Assembly: GCA_022842165.1 (NCBI GenBank)
Contig: JALHQC010000018.1
Coordinates: forward strand, 1 to 64,000
Origin: a bacterium
Lineage (GTDB): Bacteria > Pseudomonadota > Alphaproteobacteria > Rhizobiales > Aestuariivirgaceae
Reading direction: 5' to 3'
Length of the DNA stretch: 64,000 nt
Positions 57,759 through 64,000 of this stretch are shown here, piece by piece (positions within the stretch are counted from its first letter, which is position 1; each line of letters starts with the position of its first letter). Under the pieces are notes generated by a model that saw nothing but the letters and a program-made list of their open reading frames with translations, searched no databases and had not been told where the DNA came from. The position numbers were made by a program, and so were the translations under genes.

Positions 57759-59420
57759 CTAAAGACCACGTTCATCCAACCACACTCTCAATTGACTTAG
57801 TTTCTGCTCACGCCAATCTTCCGGACTGGTAATCGCCACCCAACCATCGAGATAGTGGCTGGCAGCATAGACATGACCGACGCCCCTGGGAACAGCGGTC
57901 GCCGTCATCATGTCAAGAATCAACTGGAGAAAGGTCACACCTGGAAACCAGGTGAGTTGCGACGACACATCAGCTGGCCGCGGTTCCTTCAGTAGACCCG
58001 GCATGCGGCTCCAGCTCTGCAATTCGAAGAACACAATCGGATCGGACGGATATTGCAGATAGAGGATGCGGAGCGGCCCCCAGTCCGGCTTGCCAGCCTG
58101 GGTATTCTCGGCATTCGTCATGAAGCGGAACAGCTTCGAATTGCTCGCTTCGGGCAACCAGTGACTTGTCCCGGCCAAGCGCGTTGCCGTTACCTGATTC
58201 CAAGTGCGACTGGCGAAGGGAGGCCCGACCCAGAAAGCACCGTCATAGGGATCGCCGACGATGTCAAATGCGTCGCTGGAAAGATCCGAGTTCAACGCCC
58301 CGAGGCTGAGGCCGAAGAGGTATAGGCGAGGCCGCGCACCCTTTGGCAACGCGTGCCAATGGCCGTACACAGTCTTGAAAACAGCGCGCGCGGTCTCCTG
58401 ACCATACTCAGGCTGAACCAGCAGCGACAGCCAGCTCGGCAGGTAGGAATACTGGACCGAGACGCTTGCCACGTCGCCACGGTGCAGGATTTCCAGGGGC
58501 ATCATCGCCGCAGGGTCCACCCAACCGGTTCCGGTCGGCGTGGCGATGACCAGCAGCTTGCGGTCGAAGGCTCCAATACGAAGCAGTTCCGCCAGCGCGA
58601 GCTCGGCCCTGGCTTCGGCAGTGTCAGCGGAGTTCAAGCCCACATAGACGCGCAAAGGCGACTTGGCAGGTGTTCCCGCCAAAGTTGCAATTTCATCGGC
58701 GGATGGGCCGGAGAGGATGCGGGCGCGGCCTTCTGAACCAAGACCGGGCCACGCAATGAGTGAAGCTGCGCTCCCACTCTTCAGGGGATCGAGGGGCGCC
58801 GGTTCGTCAACTCCTTGGAGTTGGTCGACTTCGCGATAGGCAGAATCGAGACCGCGCAGCACGGCGTCCAAAAGGAATCCGTTGCCGGCCGCCCAGAAAC
58901 TCCAGGCCGCGAGAACCGAGGCAATCAGAAACGATGCACGCCGCGGCAAGACACGCTCCATCGGAAGAGCGTAGAGATCCCTTAGCAGGCGGAAGAACCG
59001 GCCAAGAAAGATAAGAATGAATGCGACTCCGAGGCCGGCCGCCGCAATGACCAGCGGCCGCACCGTCTCGACAGCAGGAAGTCCCAGCGCCGCATGGGTG
59101 GCATTCTGCCAGCCCCGTGCCTTGATGAGCCCGGCGATCACCAGGCATGCGGCCACTGCTGAAGCGGCCCAGCGGGCGATGCGGTGGTAGCGATCGGGGA
59201 GCGCGGCGAGACCCAGCCAGTTCCACACGATGGTCACCGCGGCACCAAGGCCGTAGGCAGCCGCGAAGGCCATTCCGGCAATGGCGCCTTGGACGGGGCC
59301 TGCGCGAGGAATCAGGCTTGGCGTCAAGGCCGCCAAGAACGCAGCCGCTCCCAACACCACACCAAGTACCGAAGATGGTGCCGTCAGCCGCAGGATCATC
59401 AAATCGCGGAACTTGCCCAT
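57759..59420 (-). CDS. Membrane-anchored alpha/beta-hydrolase (Abhydrolase_9 type)
   Basis: N-terminal TM helices; TGTGWVDPAAMMPLEILHRGDVASVSVQYSYLPSWLSLLV; LYLFGLSLGALNSDLSSD. Confidence 0.9.
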   Translation of the reverse strand: MGKFRDLMILRLTAPSSVLGVVLGAAAFLAALTPSLIPRAGPVQGAIAGMAFAAAYGLGAAVTIVWNWLGLAALPDRYHRIARWAASAVAACLVIAGLIKARGWQNATHAALGLPAVETVRPLVIAAAGLGVAFILIFLGRFFRLLRDLYALPMERVLPRRASFLIASVLAAWSFWAAGNGFLLDAVLRGLDSAYREVDQLQGVDEPAPLDPLKSGSAASLIAWPGLGSEGRARILSGPSADEIATLAGTPAKSPLRVYVGLNSADTAEARAELALAELLRIGAFDRKLLVIATPTGTGWVDPAAMMPLEILHRGDVASVSVQYSYLPSWLSLLVQPEYGQETARAVFKTVYGHWHALPKGARPRLYLFGLSLGALNSDLSSDAFDIVGDPYDGAFWVGPPFASRTWNQVTATRLAGTSHWLPEASNSKLFRFMTNAENTQAGKPDWGPLRILYLQYPSDPIVFFELQSWSRMPGLLKEPRPADVSSQLTWFPGVTFLQLILDMMTATAVPRGVGHVYAASHYLDGWVAITSPEDWREQKLSQLRVWLDERGL

Positions 59421-59438
59421 GAAGGCTCCTTCACACGA

Positions 59439-59996
59439 TCAGCGCGAAGGCTCCAGACCCGCGCGGCGCAGCTTGAGAGCGAAAGCGATCAGCACGAGAC
59501 CGACGAGGAAGGCCGTGACGGCGATGATCCAGATGATGCTCAAAGCACTGCCGGCCGGGTAGAGCATGATGACTAGCCCAAGCAGCGCGGAGAGAATGCC
59601 GCCGAGGCCCAGCAGCCAGGCGTTGCCCAGTTCATTGCGCAGCACGAAGGTACCCGCAATCTGAAGCAGGCCGGCGGCGATATTCCAGAGACCAATCAGC
59701 AGGATCACATAGGTGACTGCGACAGTGGGAAGGAACAGGCAGAACAGGCCCGCGGCCAGACTGGCCAGCCCCTGCAGCAGCGGCGCGGGGCCTTTGCCAT
59801 TACCCCGGAAAAGGCCCCACATGGCAACGAGGCCGTCGACGATGGCATAGACACCAAACACCGTGACGAGGACGTTGAGCGTAATGCCGGGATAAGCGAA
59901 GGCTAGAGCGCCAAAGAGGAGGCTCGCAAGCCCCCTCAACAGAATTGTCAGCCACATGGAGGTGAAGAACTCCTGCATTCCGGACTTCGCCATCAC
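59439..59996 (-). CDS. HdeD/DUF308-family membrane protein
   Basis: LRGLASLLFGALAFAYPGITLNVLVTVFGVYAIVDGLVAM; DUF308 repeats. Confidence 0.9.
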   Translation of the reverse strand: MMAKSGMQEFFTSMWLTILLRGLASLLFGALAFAYPGITLNVLVTVFGVYAIVDGLVAMWGLFRGNGKGPAPLLQGLASLAAGLFCLFLPTVAVTYVILLIGLWNIAAGLLQIAGTFVLRNELGNAWLLGLGGILSALLGLVIMLYPAGSALSIIWIIAVTAFLVGLVLIAFALKLRRAGLEPSR

Positions 59997-60027
59997 TTAT
60001 CCTCCATTCGCTGTTTGCGATTAGCCC

Positions 60028-61026
60028 TCAGTACGCCGTCCAGCCGCCTTCGGTCGCATAGATGCCGCCCGTAAAGTTCGAGGCTTCACTCGACAGCAGG
60101 AACAGCATCATGGACACTTGCTCGCCGACAGTAGCTGGACGGTGCTTCGAGTCTACATACGCCAGAAGGCTCTGGGTTTTGATCTTTGAAATGCCGGTGC
60201 CGCGACCTTCCTTCATCGAAGCGGCGACGAGTTCACCGGCACGTGCGATCATTGGCGTGTCGGTGGCCGCCATGTTTACGGAGTTCACGCGGATACCATA
60301 GGGTGCATAGTCCACGGCGGCGTTTTTCGTCAGTCCATTCATCGCGTGCTTGCTTGCGACGTAGGCCGGGTTGCCGGCCAGGCCAGTCATGCCGGCAATC
60401 GATCCAACGTTGACGATCGATCCGCCGCGCTTCTGCGCTACCATCTGCCGGAGTTCCGCGCGCATGCTGCGGAATACGCCTGAGGAATTGGTGTGAAACA
60501 CCCGTTCCCAATACTCGTCGGTGGCTTCATGAATCACGGCAAACGACACCGGCTTCTGCTTTTCATAGTCGATCGGGTCGCCAGAAAACACGCCATCCAA
60601 GACGCCCGCATTGTTGAGCGCCATGTCAAGTCCGCCGAACGTGTCGACCGCGGTCTTGACCATCCGGTCACAGACAGCGCTGTCGCCGACGTCGCCATGG
60701 ACAAAAACCGCCTTGCCGCCAGCAGCGGCAATGTCAGCCATGGTCTTGGAGCCTAAGTCTTCGATCCAATCGACCCCGACGACGTTCGCTCCTTCCAGCG
60801 CCGCTCTCTTTGCCGCCGCCGCTCCCATGCCGCGGGCGCAACCGGTCACAATCAAGGTCTTTCCGGCGAGTCGACCTGGAGCGAAGTAGTCCTTGTCGAC
60901 AGGTGTGATGTCTACGAGCCCTACCGCGGCATCTGCTGCCTCGGCGGTGCTTGAGGCCTTGATTTGAGTAGCCGACGCCGCAGCAGCCGCGACCGCCAGA
61001 CTTCTCAACATATCCCTGCGTTCCAT
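60028..61026 (-). CDS. SDR family oxidoreductase with Tat-like N-terminus
   Basis: [55 protein letters not shown]. Confidence 0.9.
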   Translation of the reverse strand: MERRDMLRSLAVAAAAASATQIKASSTAEAADAAVGLVDITPVDKDYFAPGRLAGKTLIVTGCARGMGAAAAKRAALEGANVVGVDWIEDLGSKTMADIAAAGGKAVFVHGDVGDSAVCDRMVKTAVDTFGGLDMALNNAGVLDGVFSGDPIDYEKQKPVSFAVIHEATDEYWERVFHTNSSGVFRSMRAELRQMVAQKRGGSIVNVGSIAGMTGLAGNPAYVASKHAMNGLTKNAAVDYAPYGIRVNSVNMAATDTPMIARAGELVAASMKEGRGTGISKIKTQSLLAYVDSKHRPATVGEQVSMMLFLLSSEASNFTGGIYATEGGWTAY

Positions 61027-61053
61027 TTGTTTCTCCTTCTTGAAGTGACTGAT

Positions 61054-62904
61054 TCAGAATCCAATTCTTACAAACATCATGGCGCTGATCCACGGATCGT
61101 CGTAGGCGCCAAGTGCTGTATCGATCGCATCGCCGGCGAAAGTCGCGGCCACCGAGCCTTGGATCAGCACGTTGCGTGACATGAAGTATTTCGCAGTCAT
61201 GTTCACTTCGAAGCCAAGATCCTTTGACCCGAGCACCGACAATGCCGGGTTGCCGCCGATATTGGTGGTGGATTCGGCCTGAAAGAACCATAGCTGCGGG
61301 ACTAGCTCGACCTTCGGCGAGGGCCTGACACGCGCTTGAATGCGATGGGCAATCAGGTTGGAGTCCTGAAACAGTTTGAAGTGGTTGATACCCTGGACCC
61401 ATTGCTCGCCGGTGCCGCCGGAATACAGAGGGTCCCAGCGCTCGAAGCGCGATGTGTCTGGATCATCACCCGAAAACTGCGCGTAGCGGTAACTGATGGT
61501 CGGCGTCCAGGGCACATCTGCGAAGCTGTAGCCCACCTCGCCGAAAAAGCCATAGGCGGCCATGTCGAAATTCTCGTTGCGTTGAAAGGCGCCTTCCGCC
61601 GCGATGAATGGGCCAGATACACCGCCGGGATTGGGCTGCCAGCGGAGACGGGCATCAAAAACTTGTAGTCCCTCGCGGCTAAAGGAGCCGGTGGTCGTAA
61701 AATAACCGAAGGTCGACTCCGGCACATATAAGACCGTTGCGCCAAGATCAAGTTGGTTGCCGATGCGGGTTTCAAGATTGGCTCCGACAATTTTTGTATC
61801 CGAATCAATCAATGGTAGTTCGTCCGGATCGAAGTAGAACGCTTCCAATTTAGTGTTATTATATTTGACTTGGCCGATTGCCAGCATGTCCGAGGCCCAG
61901 CGGGGATTGGACTGCAGAGCCGCACGGTCACCGCCATTGGCGGCTGAATTGACGATCAGAAAACCCTCACCGATGCTGAATCTCTGTCGGCCAGCCGAAG
62001 CATTGACGACGAGCCGATCCCCTTTCTCTGTCGTGGTTCCGCCAACAATGCCGACGTAGGCATCTTCAAGCCCGAGATAGGATCGTGTTTCGTCGGTGAA
62101 CAGTTCCTGCCCTACCGAACCGCTAACGATGGCGCTAAGCCCGCCATAGACATAGACCGAGTCGCTGAGTGGAGTGATGCCATAGAGACCTGTGTGAAAG
62201 AACCCTTCAGTCCAGTCATGATACCCTGGACCTGCGGTCTTTCCTTTCACAAGGGGATTGCCGGCGAGCGTCAGGTCGGGGCGTCCGTACCAGGCATCGT
62301 TGTTGCCATAATACATGGCAAGGCTTTCGAGTTTCAATTTGAGGAAGGTACCGTTGGCGTCGTAGAGGACCGGAAAATCCTTTGCCCCGCCTTCGGTCAG
62401 CATGCCTCTCGGCTTCGCTTCCGCGGCTCCCGCTCCAAGGGTGATCACAACATTGACGATCACACCACCGGTCTGGCCGAACTCGATGCTGTGCGTCGCC
62501 TCGGCGATCTCTGCCGAGCGCTTCGTCCGGGCGAGTGAGAATCCGAAGCCTTCGGGAGAATATCGGTCGGATGGATAGGCTCCAAGTGTCCGGCGCACGA
62601 AATCCTCGATCCGCGCGTTGACACGAGGATCGGGGCTAGGATTAGCAATGGAGATGTCAACGGACTCGATCTGGAGGTTCAACTCCGGGTCAACGATTCC
62701 CTGGGCAACTGCCGGACCCGAACAAGCCGTGAAGGTCGCCGTTACCAAGACTAGCGCCCCCGCCACGATCGGCGCCAGCCGCCGAGAAGTTATAGATCCT
62801 GCCACTAACACTTCCCCACTCACCTTCTCACTCAAAGCTCTCACGCGCGTGCCGATTGCACAAAACCAAAATCGTTCACATCGCAGCACGTCCACAGCAC
62901 GCAC
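61054..62904 (-). CDS. Outer-membrane beta-barrel / alginate-export-like porin
   Basis: Signal-like segment, amphipathic repeats, terminal aromatic 'MFVRIGF'; start uncertain. Confidence 0.75.
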   Translation of the reverse strand: MRAVDVLRCERFWFCAIGTRVRALSEKVSGEVLVAGSITSRRLAPIVAGALVLVTATFTACSGPAVAQGIVDPELNLQIESVDISIANPSPDPRVNARIEDFVRRTLGAYPSDRYSPEGFGFSLARTKRSAEIAEATHSIEFGQTGGVIVNVVITLGAGAAEAKPRGMLTEGGAKDFPVLYDANGTFLKLKLESLAMYYGNNDAWYGRPDLTLAGNPLVKGKTAGPGYHDWTEGFFHTGLYGITPLSDSVYVYGGLSAIVSGSVGQELFTDETRSYLGLEDAYVGIVGGTTTEKGDRLVVNASAGRQRFSIGEGFLIVNSAANGGDRAALQSNPRWASDMLAIGQVKYNNTKLEAFYFDPDELPLIDSDTKIVGANLETRIGNQLDLGATVLYVPESTFGYFTTTGSFSREGLQVFDARLRWQPNPGGVSGPFIAAEGAFQRNENFDMAAYGFFGEVGYSFADVPWTPTISYRYAQFSGDDPDTSRFERWDPLYSGGTGEQWVQGINHFKLFQDSNLIAHRIQARVRPSPKVELVPQLWFFQAESTTNIGGNPALSVLGSKDLGFEVNMTAKYFMSRNVLIQGSVAATFAGDAIDTALGAYDDPWISAMMFVRIGF

Positions 62905-63031
62905 TGTCCAACCTTTATATTTGCGCGTATCATCCCCTGACTGCGCTCTATACGTCCGAAATGTTTCCCCGTGTGTTGGGGTTCTTACGTTGTTCGGCTC
63001 ACACTATGGGCGAGCCTCGAACTGAGACAAT

Positions 63032-63062
63032 GCAATGAGTGCTCATTTTGAGCACTCATTGC
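63032..63062. repeat. Perfect 14-bp inverted repeat with 3-nt loop
   Basis: GCAATGAGTGCTCA-TTT-TGAGCACTCATTGC. Confidence 0.9.
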
Positions 63063-63553
63063 GATCTTAAGGTAGTTTGACGAAGCGCTGACAGGAAACG
63101 GGTCGCCCGAGCGATACCGCGGGCATCCAGATGAGCGAGGTCCTCACGAGCTCTGCTGGTCTGGCCAGAAACAACTATCTGCCAGCCTTGTAAATCCGTT
63201 TGTTCAATCCAGCCGCGTGCTTCCAGTGCCGCCAACTTGCGTCGCACGGTCTGGCGCGGGATGCCGGTGACATCGGAAATCCGCGAGGCGTTGATGGATC
63301 TGTTGGGCGAGGCCGGGCCCTCTTTTGGCAACGACTGAGCGCCTTGCTTGATCAGTGAACCCAGGTGGGACTGGCCAATGATTGCGAGCACCAGCATCAA
63401 TTGGAGATCTCCACCGAATACGCGGGAGCAATCGGCCAGATGGTCGGCAACAAACTGAATGAAATGATACTGGGCCACCGGGTAGTTTTCGCCGAATGCC
63501 CGTTCGAAGTCATCGGGACCTGTGGCGGGTTCACCGTCGGATGTCACTGCCAT
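63056..63553 (-). CDS. Winged-helix/MarR-like transcriptional regulator
   Basis: 'INASRISDVTGIPRQTVRRKLAALEARGWIEQTDLQGWQIVVS' HTH. Confidence 0.75.
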   Translation of the reverse strand: MAVTSDGEPATGPDDFERAFGENYPVAQYHFIQFVADHLADCSRVFGGDLQLMLVLAIIGQSHLGSLIKQGAQSLPKEGPASPNRSINASRISDVTGIPRQTVRRKLAALEARGWIEQTDLQGWQIVVSGQTSRAREDLAHLDARGIARATRFLSALRQTTLRSQ

Positions 63554-63682
63554 TTCCGCCCCAATGTTACCGATCCCCCAGCTTTGGATCACAGGTCTTC
63601 CACAGGAGACAATTGAAGCGTGGCACCCCACTACGTCAAGTGCTAACGCATGCTTCGAGGAAGCGCCTCACTACTCCAATGA

Positions 63683-64000
63683 TCAATAGCAGTAGTCCCA
63701 GTAGCCGTGGGTTCTGGAAGAGTTGGTCCAATACCAACACAGGTCACATGCCGGACGGCCCAGACTGGCATTAGCCGCAGTTACGATAATGACGCCCAAG
63801 ACGACACCTGCCACCAGCCGGCCGAAATAGTTCAACACCACAGCGACGGCCTCTGCGGGGTCCAATTCCGGAGGCACCAGAACAAGCTTCCGGTGTGGCA
63901 CGTAGACATATTGGGCGTAGCCCTCGTGGATGGGCATGGCAGCGGCCATCTGCCCAAATGCAAAACCAGTCACTCCGGAACCAAGCTCATCGACGATGAC
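63683..64000 (-). pseudogene. Truncated MDR/quinone oxidoreductase fragment fused to unrelated hydrophobic tail
   Basis: 'VTGFAFGQMAAAMPIHEGYAQYVYVPHRKLVLVPPELDPAEAVAVVLNY' then loses homology; runs off window edge. Confidence 0.55.

Overview
This is a GC-rich window that looks alphaproteobacterial (probably Hyphomicrobiales, by gene content only). Positions 1-36 kb look like ordinary chromosome: a copper-homeostasis cluster (CopZ, DUF4396, CopA, CueR) with three shared MerR-type operators; agmatinase; an adenylate cyclase; an L,D-transpeptidase; a likely formamide/amide catabolic cluster (DMFase beta-like, N-formylglutamate amidohydrolase, GS-like ligase, isochorismatase, RpiR, Liv-type ABC transporter, aminotransferase); and an idonate/gluconate catabolic locus with three LacI-type operators. 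From about 36.2 kb to 57.6 kb the window becomes accessory: IS481-family remnants, an RTX protein, a secreted (SSNT)x19 repeat protein, an ECF sigma/anti-sigma pair divergent from a subtilase, and a ParB-methyltransferase/DUF5681 cassette with an in-frame amber. The most interesting part is a ~10.5 kb divergent locus at 46.8-57.3 kb. Its left arm is a tightly coupled operon (SARP/BTAD-TPR regulator, orphan 186-aa protein, YcaO, TfuA, di-CXXCH cytochrome-like protein). Its right arm encodes a 166-aa orphan protein, an S8 subtilase, an S1 trypsin, a 99-aa pro-domain-like protein and an M14 carboxypeptidase. I interpret this as a candidate undescribed YcaO/TfuA (thioamidation-type) peptide or protein modification system with its own proteolytic processing set and a SARP-style operator in the shared promoter region. 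All family calls are made by eye from motifs; no database search was run.
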